Origin: Streptomyces verrucosisporus
GTDB lineage: Bacteria > Actinomycetota > Actinomycetes > Streptomycetales > Streptomycetaceae
Assembly (NCBI RefSeq): GCF_017114865.1
Contig: NZ_JADEYH010000002.1
Coordinates: 310,001 to 374,000 of the forward strand
Direction: 5' to 3'
DNA: 64,000 nt
Part shown: positions 24,893-33,306 of the stretch, piece by piece
How positions within the stretch are numbered: the first letter of the stretch is position 1
Layout of the letters: each line of letters opens with the position of its first letter
Position numbers and translations under genes: made by a program
The notes under the pieces: generated by a model
What the model was told of the DNA's origin: nothing
The model's database searches: none
What the model saw: the letters and a program-made list of their open reading frames with translations, nothing else

Positions 24893-25341
24893 GCCTCGAC
24901 GCGTTCGTCGACGAACACGCCGAGGCACTGGAAGCCGACCTGTTGCGGTACTACGGGGTCGATCTTTTGGACTGGTACCGCGGCGGGCTCTCCTCCCGCC
25001 GCCTGGCCGTCCTGATCCGCCACCTGCCGCGCGACAGCGCGGTCAACCTCGCCGACCACGGGGAGGCAGCCCAGTGGGGTGCGGCCGAGCACCTGCTGGC
25101 CGCAGCCGTGGACCATCTGGCGGCGGCGAACTGGATGACGGCCGCGCTCCACCGCGACGAGGACGACGAGCCGCCGGAGTACCCGGAGCCGGTCCCCCGG
25201 CCCGGGCAGCGGCCGGACGAGTCGGGATCGCGGGAACAGGAGCCGAACGATGGGGAGTTGGGCGACACGCCCGGCGCCGAGCCGGAGCGCGCGCCCGCCT
25301 CCGGTCCCTCAGCGCGCGAGCTGGCCCGCTTCTTCGGCTGA
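24602..25341 (+). CDS. Tail assembly chaperone GT (programmed -1 frameshift product)
   Basis: The product is joined 24602-24886 then 24886-25341, about 246 aa. The first 95 residues are shared with G. The T part continues 'LSLDAFVDEHAEALEADLLRYYGVDLLDWYRGGLSSRRLAVLIRHLPRDSA', the conserved T-domain of actinophage chaperones ('YYG.DL.D...G.LS.R.L..L...LP'). The T segment has no good independent start codon or ribosome-binding site, as expected for an overlap expressed only by slippage. The tail end (about 190-246) is acidic and disordered. Confidence 0.8.
24880..24886 (+). promoter_or_regulatory. -1 ribosomal frameshift site GGGGGAA
   Basis: The heptamer G-GGG-GAA is in the correct register (codons CTG GGG GAA) six bases before the G-protein stop TGA at 24890-24892. 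Slipping one base back continues into the T frame without interruption to 25341. This is the standard X-XXY-YYZ-type site for lambda-like G/T chaperones. Confidence 0.8.
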
Positions 25342-25356
25342 CGGAGGCCGCCCACC

Positions 25357-25397
25357 GGGGCCGTCCCCGCCCGCTTCCCGGCGGCGGGGACGGCCCC
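25357..25397 (+). terminator. Strong terminator after chaperone GT
   Basis: A 15-bp perfect stem (GGGGCCGTCCCCGCC) around an 11-nt loop, 15 bp past the GT stop. It marks the end of the first tail transcript, before the tape-measure genes. Confidence 0.75.
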
Positions 25398-25555
25398 GGT
25401 CCGTACCAAAACAAAACTGTGTTCGATTTTTTGCTCCGTGCGGCCGTATGATGACGCTGGGTACGCAACACCCCCACCTCCGTTGCGCGCCCGTGACCCC
25501 CGTGTACGCATCCAAGCAGGTCATATGGCACCACGAGCCGGAGAGGGTGATAGGG

Positions 25556-25777
25556 GTGGCGACGGAGAGCTACGAGACCGGCCAGGACACGACCCGTGCG
25601 GAGGCCACCGGAGAGCTCCAGCGACTGCTGGGCGGGATATTCCGGCGCCTGGACGGGCCCGCCGCGGAGCAACTGCTCCTCGCGGTCCGCGCGGAGCTGG
25701 ACGCCCGCGACGCCCGCGCCTACGCCGCCGGCTGGCAGGACGCGATGGAGGCCGCCGGGGGCGAGCGGGCCGGGTGA
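25556..25777 (+). CDS. Small unknown protein in the tail-module insert
   Basis: A 73-aa, mostly helical, acidic protein starting at GTG 25556 (VATESYETGQD). Its upstream region is notably AT-rich for this genome, with a TATGAT (25446-25451) that could be a -10 and the ACAAAACAAAACTGTG stretch nearby. GGGGTGGCG-type sequence makes the ribosome-binding site uncertain. No family recognised. It could be an immunity, regulatory or cargo protein of the module. Confidence 0.5.
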   Translation: MATESYETGQDTTRAEATGELQRLLGGIFRRLDGPAAEQLLLAVRAELDARDARAYAAGWQDAMEAAGGERAG

Positions 25778-25959
25778 GGGGAGGCCGCCCCGGTCGTCGG
25801 TGCTCCGTCGGTGCCTCTTCGGCGCCGGGGGGCCGACGGGGATTCGTCGACGGCCCTCCCGGGCAGTGTCCACGGGCGTGCGCTCACCGGCCTCCGGCCG
25901 CCTCGCGATCGTAGGTGCCGGAGCGTCTCGCCACCGGGCGGGCTCCGGCTGACGCGAGG

Positions 25960-26385
25960 CTAGGAATTGAGGGCGAACGTCCAGAAGAAGACGAACGAGA
26001 GGGCGGCCGCGAGTCCGGTGCCCACGAAGAACCTCAAGACGTCGAACACGTCCACGATGACCGGTCTGAACTCGCCGTTGACGACTCCCCGGTGCGCCGG
26101 GTTCCCGGGGCTGTAGGTGACCGGTGCGGTTTCTCCCACCCTCAGCGGAGGGCGGGCGCTGGGGCCTGTGAAAGCCTCACGGACGCGTCCCTCGGAATCC
26201 TCGTACCGCACCACGCCGATCACGGCGCCGTTGACCGTCCACTGGTAACCGGTGCAGACGCCCTTGGTGGTCTCGCCCGATTTCACCGCACGCCGCTCCC
26301 TGACCAGAAACACCAGGTGCCTGACTCCGCGTTGCAGGAAGTAAACGGCGAGTAGAGAGGCAACTCCCCCCAGTAGTAAGAGCAT
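25960..26385 (-). CDS. DUF3592-like small membrane protein
   Basis: A 141-aa protein with a hydrophobic N-terminal segment (about 1-20), a central beta domain ('CTGYQWTVNGAVIGVVRYEDSEGRVREAFTG...LRVGETAPVTYSPGNPAHRGV') and a C-terminal membrane segment (about 115-138). This is the DUF3592 layout: two membrane helices around an extracytoplasmic domain. It is transcribed against the tail genes and interrupts them, which is unusual for an essential tail operon. Confidence 0.7.
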   Translation of the reverse strand: MLLLLGGVASLLAVYFLQRGVRHLVFLVRERRAVKSGETTKGVCTGYQWTVNGAVIGVVRYEDSEGRVREAFTGPSARPPLRVGETAPVTYSPGNPAHRGVVNGEFRPVIVDVFDVLRFFVGTGLAAALSFVFFWTFALNS

Positions 26386-26478
26386 TCCCCGACCCTACCA
26401 GGGGATGGCAACGGCAGTGCCCGGAAGGTGCTGACCGCGCCCGTTCGAAGAGCGTTCCGGGAAACAGATTGGTTGGTC

Positions 26479-27294
26479 ATGACGCCGGAAGAAGTATTGA
26501 GATTGCTCAAGGAAGCCATCACAAGGCCAGGCTCCGAAATAGCCGCTTTCGTGGAGGACCTGGTAGCCAAGACATTCGACGGATCCGGGGCGTTGATGGA
26601 CTCGGTCGCCGAGGGTGTCAAGGATATCGCCGGCGAGGAACACTCCGCGGCCGCCAACCAGGCGGTCTACTGGAGCACCCAGGCCTTCAAGATGGACCCC
26701 AGCGTCTTCGCCGTCACACCCGAACTGATGAACGTCGGCCTCGAAGGGATCTCCTTCGCCGGTGTCACATACAAGTGGCCGTGGGTCAGGTCGTTCGAGG
26801 ACATGCTGTCGACGACGCGGTTGGGAGCGGGCGTGGGCGGCGTGGGCGGCGGGGGAGACGGGGGAGACGGGGAGCTCCTGGCCAGGGTGGACCGGGTGGA
26901 GGAAACCGCCAGAGCGGCCCGCACGGCGGCGGAGGACTCCGTGCGGCGGATCCGTCAGACCAGCGGTTCCCTGGGGCAGCAGACCGGACGCGCGCTGGCC
27001 ACGGCCGAACGGGCCAGGGACCACGCGGAGGACTCCGTGCGGCGGATCCGTCAGACCAGCGGTTCCCTGGGGCAGCAGACCGGACGCGCGCTGGCCACGG
27101 CCGGCCAGGCCAAGGCCCGCGCCGACGAAGCACACCGCAGGCTGGACCGCCAGCAGGGGGCGGCACGCAGAGCGGTGCAGGCGACTTCCACCCAGCAGGT
27201 GGCCAACTCCCGCCGACCCAAGTACACGGAAGTGCTCCAGGACCTCGAAAGGGTGCGGGCGAGGGTGAACGCCCTGTCCGCCGCGCTCGGATGA
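26479..27294 (+). CDS. Unknown coiled-coil protein with duplicated segment, upstream of tape measures
   Basis: A 271-aa protein. The N-terminal domain (about 1-115) is ordered ('MTPEEVLRLLKEAITRPGSEIAAFVEDLVAKTF') and ends in a short Gly-rich hinge (GVGGVGGGGDGGDG). The rest is long Ala/Arg/Gln-rich coiled coil containing a 32-residue unit (AEDSVRRIRQTSGSLGQQ...) twice. Codon use at the 5' end is less GC-biased than in neighbours. I choose the ATG at 26479; a GTG at 26428 in frame adds 17 residues with rare codons. It precedes tape measure 1 by 52 bp, so it may be a structural or inner-tail protein; no family recognised. Confidence 0.6.
   Translation: MTPEEVLRLLKEAITRPGSEIAAFVEDLVAKTFDGSGALMDSVAEGVKDIAGEEHSAAANQAVYWSTQAFKMDPSVFAVTPELMNVGLEGISFAGVTYKWPWVRSFEDMLSTTRLGAGVGGVGGGGDGGDGELLARVDRVEETARAARTAAEDSVRRIRQTSGSLGQQTGRALATAERARDHAEDSVRRIRQTSGSLGQQTGRALATAGQAKARADEAHRRLDRQQGAARRAVQATSTQQVANSRRPKYTEVLQDLERVRARVNALSAALG
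26929..27102 (+). repeat. 78-bp exact tandem duplication (period 96 bp)
   Basis: Positions 26929-27006 and 27025-27102 are identical, separated by 18 bp of different sequence. In frame they repeat a 26-residue helical segment inside a 32-residue period. Confidence 0.92.
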
Positions 27295-27346
27295 CGCGAG
27301 GAAGAAACCGGATTCCGCCGGAAGAGACAGAAACGAGGAGCACCAC

Positions 27347-28561
27347 ATGGCTCTGGCGAGTGCGCTGCAACGGGCCTCGGGCACGTTGCGGCAGTTCAAA
27401 TCGGCCTCGGACACGGCCGGACGGGCCGCGACCGGCCTGGGCCGGCAGGCGGCCGCCGCGGACCGGAGCGTCACGCGGATCACCACCGGCGCGAGAAACA
27501 CCAACAAGGAACTGACGACGATGAAGAGGGCGGCCGACCAGGCCGCCCTCTCCGTTTCCAAGCTGGGCCGCGAGGCCGTCAAGAGCGGTCCGCAGATGAC
27601 GCGGATGCAGCAGGGAGCCAAGAAGGCCTCCGGCGGGTTCAAGCAGCTCAACAAGGAGATGAAGGGCAACATCTTCGGGACGCTGCTCTCGCTGCTCACA
27701 CCGGTCATCGAGAAGATCGTCGCGATGGCCACCCAGTCGAAGACCATGCAGCGGGTGATGAAGAAGGTCTTCACCGTGGTCGGCGAGGTCCTCAAGAAGG
27801 CCATGAAGGTCATCGGGCCGCTGCTGAGCAGTCTGGGCAGGATCTTCAAGTCGGTCTTCAACGGCATCAGGACGGCCGTGTCGGTGGTGGTCAAGGCCAT
27901 CGTGAAGGTCGTCAGGACCTACTTCGCCATCTGGAAGGCCGTCATCACCACGGCCGTCCGGGCCGTCCGCAACACCATCAGCGCCGTGATGAACGGCATC
28001 AGGAAGGTCGTCCAGCCCGTCGTCAACTGGATCAGGACCACTATCCCGGCAGCCTTCCGCGCCGTGCGGGACAGGATGAGCCAGATCTGGGGCCGGCTCT
28101 CCGGCATCGCCTCACGGGCCTTCGGCAAGGTCAAGAACAGTGTCAGGGGGCCGGTCAACGGCGTCATCGACATCATCAACCGGGCGATCCGGCGCATCAA
28201 CGGCATCAAGGTGTCGATCCCCGGCTGGGTGCCGATGGTCGGCGGCAAGACCTTCGGCGTCAGCCTGCCCACCATCCCCAGACTCGCCGAGGGCGGTGTC
28301 GTCACCCCCCGCTCCGGCGGCGTGCCCGCGATCCTCGCCGAGGCGGGCGAGGCCGAGGCCGTACTGCCGCTGTCCAAGCTGGGTTCGCTGCTGGGACTGA
28401 CCGCCGCCCGGGCGGACCGGGGCACACCCGGCCCCTACGGCACGGGAGCCGCCGCGGCCGGAGCCGGCGGACTGCACATCGAGCACTACTACGCCGCCGA
28501 GACCGGCGACCCGCAGCGGACCGCCGACGCGCTGATGCTCCTGGCCAAGGCCCGCGGATGA
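27347..28561 (+). CDS. Short tape measure protein 1
   Basis: A 404-aa protein. Residues 1-110 are Ala/Lys/Arg-rich helix, 120-300 are amphipathic helices with hydrophobic stretches ('IFGTLLSLLTPVIEKIVAMA', 'MSQIWGRLSGIASRAFGKVKNSVRGPVNGVIDIINRAIRRINGIKV'), and the C-terminus has the tape-measure signature 'IPRLAEGGVVTPRSGGVPAILAEAGEAEAVLPLSKL'. It sets tail length; at about 0.15 nm per residue this would be a tail near 60 nm, very short for a siphovirus. A GAGGAG site precedes the ATG. It is a paralogue of the next gene. Confidence 0.78.
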   Translation: MALASALQRASGTLRQFKSASDTAGRAATGLGRQAAAADRSVTRITTGARNTNKELTTMKRAADQAALSVSKLGREAVKSGPQMTRMQQGAKKASGGFKQLNKEMKGNIFGTLLSLLTPVIEKIVAMATQSKTMQRVMKKVFTVVGEVLKKAMKVIGPLLSSLGRIFKSVFNGIRTAVSVVVKAIVKVVRTYFAIWKAVITTAVRAVRNTISAVMNGIRKVVQPVVNWIRTTIPAAFRAVRDRMSQIWGRLSGIASRAFGKVKNSVRGPVNGVIDIINRAIRRINGIKVSIPGWVPMVGGKTFGVSLPTIPRLAEGGVVTPRSGGVPAILAEAGEAEAVLPLSKLGSLLGLTAARADRGTPGPYGTGAAAAGAGGLHIEHYYAAETGDPQRTADALMLLAKARG

Positions 28562-28661
28562 GGACCGGGCGCGCACCACACCCGGGGACGGAAGGGGTGG
28601 AAGGGACGGAAGGAGCGGAAGGAGCGGGGAGAACGGGAGACACGGAAGGAGGTGGAGGGCC

Positions 28662-30014
28662 GTGCCGCTGAACCAACTGGCCCTGGCCCGGCCCGCGTTC
28701 GCCGGATTCGGCGGAGCACTGGGCCAGGCCCGCCAGTCCCTGGCCGCCAACACCCGGGCGGTGCGGGCCGCGCAGCGGGCGGCGGCGGCCGTACGCGGAT
28801 CCGCCCAGCGCTCCGCGGCCGAACTGCGGCGCACGCTCCCCGCGGCCGGGGCCGCCGGCCAGGGGCTGGCGGGCCTGGGGCGCCGGGCGGGCGCCGCGCA
28901 CCCGCGACTGACCGCGGCCCGGCCCAAGGCGGCCGCCGCGAGCCGGGAGCTGAAACGGATCAGGAGCGGCGCGGCGCAGGCGGCGACGCTCTCCGGCGGC
29001 ATCTCCAAGGGCGCCGGCCTCTTCGGCCGGCTCGGCGGCGTGTTCGGTATCGGACTGCGCCTGGGCGCCGGGGTGATGAAACTGGTCAACACCGTGATGA
29101 AGGCCAACCCCTGGGGGCTGGCGCTCTCCCTGGTCGCCCCGCTGGTCATCGACCTGGTCGACGCCGCCGCGCGGTCCGAGGCCGGGCAGCGGATCATCCA
29201 GCAGGGCAGCGCGGCCCTGGCGCAGGGCGTGCGGACGGTCGCCAAGGTGATCGAGCCCGCCGTGCGGACGGTGGTGAAGATCGCCACCGGCTACGTACGG
29301 GGCTACCTCACGGTCGTCACCGCGGTGGTGAAGTGGCTGGCGGACATGGTGCGCGACCCCATGGGCACCCTGCGCGGGACCGTCTCCTCAGCGGGCGGCG
29401 CGCTGCGCTCGATCGCCGGCCGCACCATGGGCCGGATCAGGGGCGCCGTCCGCTCGGCGCTGAACTGGCTCACCACCGGGCCCCGCAAGGGGTTCGACCG
29501 GGTCTCCGGAGCGACGCGCCGCGTCCTGGGCGGGATCGCCGGATTCCTGGAGTCGGGCATGCAACTGGTCCCGCACGTCCTCAAGGCGCCGATCAACGGG
29601 CTGATCGCCTTCGCCAACCGGCTGATCGACGGCCTCAACAGCCTCAGTGTCAGCATCCTCGGCAAGAAGTTCGGCGTGAACATCTCCAGGATCCCGCAAC
29701 TGGCCGCGGGCGGCGTCGCCCTGCCCCGGCGCGGAGGAGTGCCGGCGGTCGTCGCCGAGGCGGGCGAGGCCGAGGCCGTACTGCCGCTGCCCGCGCTGCG
29801 CCGGCTGATGAACCGCGCCGCCCGCCACACCGCCTCCGCGCGGATGCGGGGAGGACGGATCGAGCACTACACCGAACCCGCCGAACGCGGGCCGCTGGGC
29901 GTCGCCGACGACCTGCTCTTCCTCGCCCGCACCGCCCACCCCGCCCGCCCCGTGCAGCCGGGCGCCGCGGTGCCGGTCGCGGAGGCGATCGCGGGGACGG
30001 GAGCGGCACCGTGA
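28662..30014 (+). CDS. Short tape measure protein 2 (paralogue)
   Basis: A 450-aa protein with the same plan as the preceding gene. It has an Ala/Arg-rich N-terminus, a hydrophobic central part ('WGLALSLVAPLVIDLVDAAA'), 'VLKAPINGLIAFANRLIDGLNSLSVSILGKKFGVNISRIPQLAAGG' and the ending 'GGVPAVVAEAGEAEAVLPLPALRRL'. The C-terminal 150 residues align well with tape measure 1, the N-terminal parts much less. GTG start with GGAGGTGG 6-8 nt upstream. Why two tape measures are present is unclear. Confidence 0.75.
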   Translation: MPLNQLALARPAFAGFGGALGQARQSLAANTRAVRAAQRAAAAVRGSAQRSAAELRRTLPAAGAAGQGLAGLGRRAGAAHPRLTAARPKAAAASRELKRIRSGAAQAATLSGGISKGAGLFGRLGGVFGIGLRLGAGVMKLVNTVMKANPWGLALSLVAPLVIDLVDAAARSEAGQRIIQQGSAALAQGVRTVAKVIEPAVRTVVKIATGYVRGYLTVVTAVVKWLADMVRDPMGTLRGTVSSAGGALRSIAGRTMGRIRGAVRSALNWLTTGPRKGFDRVSGATRRVLGGIAGFLESGMQLVPHVLKAPINGLIAFANRLIDGLNSLSVSILGKKFGVNISRIPQLAAGGVALPRRGGVPAVVAEAGEAEAVLPLPALRRLMNRAARHTASARMRGGRIEHYTEPAERGPLGVADDLLFLARTAHPARPVQPGAAVPVAEAIAGTGAAP

Positions 30015-30036
30015 ACAGGAAGCGAGGACACCGAAC

Positions 30037-31005
30037 GTGATCGACACCGGACAACTCCACAACGGCCAGGACACTCCCCCCGGCTCACTGATCACCCACG
30101 ACGGGCAGATCCAGTGGGCCGGGGCTCTTTTCGGCCCCGGCACCCCCTACCAGATCGACGCCAAGGGCATCACCGGCTGGGACGACCTGCCGGACCTGGA
30201 GACCGGCGACGTCGCCCTGCCCGACCGCCACGGCGCCTGGCCCGGCGCACGCTGGGCCAAGCCGCGCACCGTCTCGGCGACCGTCTGGCTGCTGCCGGAC
30301 ACAGCCGGGCAGGCGCGCGGCACGATGCGCGGCTTCCGCGCCGCCACCGTCCCCGACGGCGGCGAGCGGTGGCTGGCGGTACGGCTGCACGGCGAGACGC
30401 TGGCCTGCCGCGCCCGCGTCAGCCGCCGCGTCGTCCCCCAGGATCGCGGCTACGTGGTGCAGGGCGCGGCCAGGGCCGAACTGCAGTGGGTGGCCACCGA
30501 CCCGCGCCGCTTCGGCGTCCGCGAGCAGCGCGCCGTACTGCGCCTGCCGCAGCCGGAGAGCGGCCTGGCCTGGACTGCCCCCGGCGCCCCCCAGCCCGGA
30601 CCCGGCACCGGGGCGGAGGCCGGCCTGGCCTGGCCGCTGGACTGGGGCACCACCGGGTCCACCGGCACCGTGACCGCCCACAACTCCGGGGAGACGGCCG
30701 CGCACCCGGTGATCGAGTTCCGCGGCCCGGCGCACCGTCCGTCGCTGACCCGGCTGACGGACGGGCTGCGGCTGAGCTACGGCATCACCCTCGCCGCCGG
30801 CGAGGTGCTGACCGTGGACACCCAGGCGGGGACGGTCGTCCTCAACGGGACCGCCTCCCGGCTGTACACCGCCACCGCCCGCTCGGCGCCCGAGCAGCTG
30901 TTCCTGCTGGCGCCCGGGGCCACCCCGCTGGCCTTCCGCTCCGGCGACACCGTCCCCGACCCCGGCGCCACCGTCACCGTGCGCTGGCGCGACGCCCACT
31001 GGTGA
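30037..31005 (+). CDS. Distal tail protein (Dit-like, Sipho_tail family)
   Basis: A 322-aa protein starting 23 bp after tape measure 2. The N-terminal 'GSLITHDGQIQWAGALFGPGTPYQIDAKGITGWDDLPDLETGDVALPDRHGAWPG' and the following beta-rich 'RARVSRRVVPQDRGYVVQGAARAELQWVATDPRRFG' are typical of actinophage distal tail proteins. These form the hub joining the tube to the tip complex. Its order after the tape measure is canonical. Confidence 0.75.
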   Translation: MIDTGQLHNGQDTPPGSLITHDGQIQWAGALFGPGTPYQIDAKGITGWDDLPDLETGDVALPDRHGAWPGARWAKPRTVSATVWLLPDTAGQARGTMRGFRAATVPDGGERWLAVRLHGETLACRARVSRRVVPQDRGYVVQGAARAELQWVATDPRRFGVREQRAVLRLPQPESGLAWTAPGAPQPGPGTGAEAGLAWPLDWGTTGSTGTVTAHNSGETAAHPVIEFRGPAHRPSLTRLTDGLRLSYGITLAAGEVLTVDTQAGTVVLNGTASRLYTATARSAPEQLFLLAPGATPLAFRSGDTVPDPGATVTVRWRDAHW

Positions 31006-31072
31006 CCGGCGGCCCACCGCCGCACCCGCACCCGCACCACATCAACCCACCACCACACACAGGAGGAACCTC

Positions 31073-32206
31073 ATGCCCGTGCGCACCGCATGGCTGCTCA
31101 ACCGCACCGAGGACGGCGCCGGCCAGTCCCGCGCCGACACCCGCCTGGCCCCGACCGGCACCATGACCCCGGCCGGCCAGCTCGCCTCGCGCGACGGTGT
31201 GATCCCCGGCTCCCCGGACGGCGCGTGGGCGCTGTCCGGGCTCTACGTCTACGGCCAGTCCGCCGGCATGACCGCCACCGTCGCCTCCGGCCGGGCCGTC
31301 GTCCAGGGCGACGAGTCCGCAGGCGCCTACCCCGTCGCCCTCACCGAGTACACCCCGGTCACCTTCGCCGACGGCGACCCCGACAACCCCCGGATCGATC
31401 TGGTGGTGCTGCGGGTGTACGACGAGATCCAGGACACCTCCTCCGGCCGCACCGAGGCGGCCGTGGAGATCGTCCAGGGCGCCCCGGCCGCCACCCCCCA
31501 GGCCCCCGCCACCCCGCGCGCCGCACTCGCCCTGGCCTCCGTCCTGGTGCCCGCGGGCGCCTCGGAGGGCACCGGCGGCATCGACTGGAACTCGGCCGTC
31601 GGCGACCTGCGCCGCGCCACCGTCGCCGTCGGCGGCATCGTGCCGGAGGACTGGCCCAGGGACATCCCCGGCAGCTACCCCGGCCAGTACCGGGACGTCG
31701 GGGCCGGCGGCCTCCAGCGCTGGGACGGCACCGCCTGGCAGCCCTACCCGCCCACCCCCAGGTGGCGGGAGTGGACGCCGCAGTGGACCACCAGCACCGG
31801 TACCGGGACCCCGTCGTTCGGAAACGCCGCCGTCGAGTGCCGCTATGTGCACACCGGCACCCTGGTGCACGCCTACTTCAACGTCTACTTCGGCTCCACC
31901 ACCGTCTTCGGCACCGGGGGAACGGTCGACAACTGGCGCTTCTCGCTGCCCGTCCGGGCGTCCGGAACCAGCCAGGCGGTCGGCTTCGCGGGCCTGCAGA
32001 ACGGCTCCCGGGCGAGGCGCATCGCCCGGATCCGCCTGACCACCGCCGACCACCTGGAGCTGGAGGTGTCCTCCGGCGACCTCGACGGCACCGCGCCCGC
32101 CCACAGCGGCCTGGTGGACGCGGTCACACCGTGGGACTGGTCGTCCGGCTCCTACATGCAGATCGCCGGAACGCTGGTCTACGAGTCCGCGGAGCCGGCC
32201 GAGTGA
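31073..32206 (+). CDS. Tail tip/baseplate-associated protein
   Basis: A 377-aa protein. The N-terminal half ('MPVRTAWLLNRTEDGAGQSRADTRLAPTGTMTPAG...GVIPGSPDGAWALSG...TVASGRAVVQGDESAGAYPVALTEYTPVTFADGD') resembles N-terminal parts of actinophage minor tail and fibre proteins. A Trp-rich middle ('GLQRWDGTAWQPYPPTPRWREWTPQWT') leads into a C-terminal beta domain, perhaps carbohydrate binding. AGGAGGAAC 7 nt before the ATG. The stop overlaps the next start (GTGA). Confidence 0.65.
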   Translation: MPVRTAWLLNRTEDGAGQSRADTRLAPTGTMTPAGQLASRDGVIPGSPDGAWALSGLYVYGQSAGMTATVASGRAVVQGDESAGAYPVALTEYTPVTFADGDPDNPRIDLVVLRVYDEIQDTSSGRTEAAVEIVQGAPAATPQAPATPRAALALASVLVPAGASEGTGGIDWNSAVGDLRRATVAVGGIVPEDWPRDIPGSYPGQYRDVGAGGLQRWDGTAWQPYPPTPRWREWTPQWTTSTGTGTPSFGNAAVECRYVHTGTLVHAYFNVYFGSTTVFGTGGTVDNWRFSLPVRASGTSQAVGFAGLQNGSRARRIARIRLTTADHLELEVSSGDLDGTAPAHSGLVDAVTPWDWSSGSYMQIAGTLVYESAEPAE

Positions 32207-33303
32207 GCGGGCGCACCGCCGTCCACCGCGCCGTCTTCTGCGACCTGCGCACCGACCGCGTGGTGGACGTACTGCCGCTGACCGAGGCGAAGTACGACGA
32301 CTACATCGGCAAGCCCGGCTCGCTCACCGCCACCGTCCCGCTGCCGGACGAGGCGCTCGCCCGCCGGGCCCGCGCCGCGCTCCGGCCCGGCCGCACCGCG
32401 GTCTGGCTGGAGCGCGACGGGGACGTGCGGTGGGGCGGCGTGCTGTGGACGTGCACCCCGCAGTCCGACGAACAGGGCCGGAAGAAGGCCGAGTTCCAGG
32501 CCGCCACCTTCGACTCCTACCTCGACCACCGCATCCTCTCCGGTGACGTGGTGGGCACGGCCACCGACCAGTTCGACATCGTCCGCGCGCTCATCGACCA
32601 CGTACAGGCGCAGCCGGGCGGCGACATCGGCCTGCGGTACGGGAGCGAGACCTCCGGGGTGCGGCGGGACTTCGCCCACGCCCACACCGACCTGGCCCGG
32701 GTGCGGGAACTGATCGACAAGCTGGCCAGGCTCGACGACGGCTTCGAGTGGCGCGTGCACTGCCACCGCGACGCACAGGGCCGCCGCGTCAAACGACTCC
32801 AGCTCGGCCACCCCAGGATCCACACCGGGCACGCCGACATCGTGCTGGACCACCCCGGCGCGGTGCTCACCTACAGCCTGCCCTCGGACGCCACCGTGCA
32901 GGCCAACGTATGGGTGGCCAGAGGGGAGTCGGCCAACTCCGACCAGTCCCAGGAGTCGGTGCCGCTGACCGCGCGGCGGGTCGACGCCGACGACATCGCG
33001 GGCGGCTGGCCGCGGCTGGAGTCCAGCTCCGACCACACCTCCGTACGCGAGCAGGCCGTGCTGGACTCCCTGGCCCGCGCCGAACTGGCCCGGCACCGCC
33101 GCCCGGAGACCATCCCGCAGATCACCGTGCTGATGGACGGCCGGATCTCCCCGGCCCTGCTGGGCGCCCGGCTGCGGCTGCGCATCCGGGACCTGTGGCA
33201 CCCGGAGGGGGCCGACGGCCGGTACCGGATCGTCGGGCTGGCCGTCACCCCGCCGCAGCGCACCAAAGCCGAGACCGCGACCCTCTACCTGGAAGGAGCC
33301 TGA
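32203..33303 (+). CDS. Tail-associated hub protein (siphovirus Gp37-like)
   Basis: A 366-aa protein: 'FCDLRTDRVVDVLPLTEAKYDDYIGKPGSLTATVPLPDEALARRARAALRPGRTAVWLERDGDVRWGGVLWT' is the conserved N-terminus of Gp37-like (ReqiPepy6-type) tail hub proteins, which form the tip beneath Dit. The C-terminal part carries 'LLGARLRLRIRDLWHPEGADGRYRIVGLAVTP'. GTG start overlapping the previous stop by 4 bp. Confidence 0.75.
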   Translation: MSGRTAVHRAVFCDLRTDRVVDVLPLTEAKYDDYIGKPGSLTATVPLPDEALARRARAALRPGRTAVWLERDGDVRWGGVLWTCTPQSDEQGRKKAEFQAATFDSYLDHRILSGDVVGTATDQFDIVRALIDHVQAQPGGDIGLRYGSETSGVRRDFAHAHTDLARVRELIDKLARLDDGFEWRVHCHRDAQGRRVKRLQLGHPRIHTGHADIVLDHPGAVLTYSLPSDATVQANVWVARGESANSDQSQESVPLTARRVDADDIAGGWPRLESSSDHTSVREQAVLDSLARAELARHRRPETIPQITVLMDGRISPALLGARLRLRIRDLWHPEGADGRYRIVGLAVTPPQRTKAETATLYLEGA

Positions 33304-33306
33304 CCG

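Noticed and set aside
24943..25341. Independent T chaperone gene starting at TTG 24943
   Set aside because: No ribosome-binding site, and the conserved T-domain begins upstream of this codon in the frame reached by slippage at GGGGGAA.
23888..27294. Contractile injection system (eCIS) locus
   Set aside because: There is no sheath, baseplate gp25/gp27-like or AAA+ ATPase gene. The tube, GT chaperone and Dit-type genes are of non-contractile siphovirus type.
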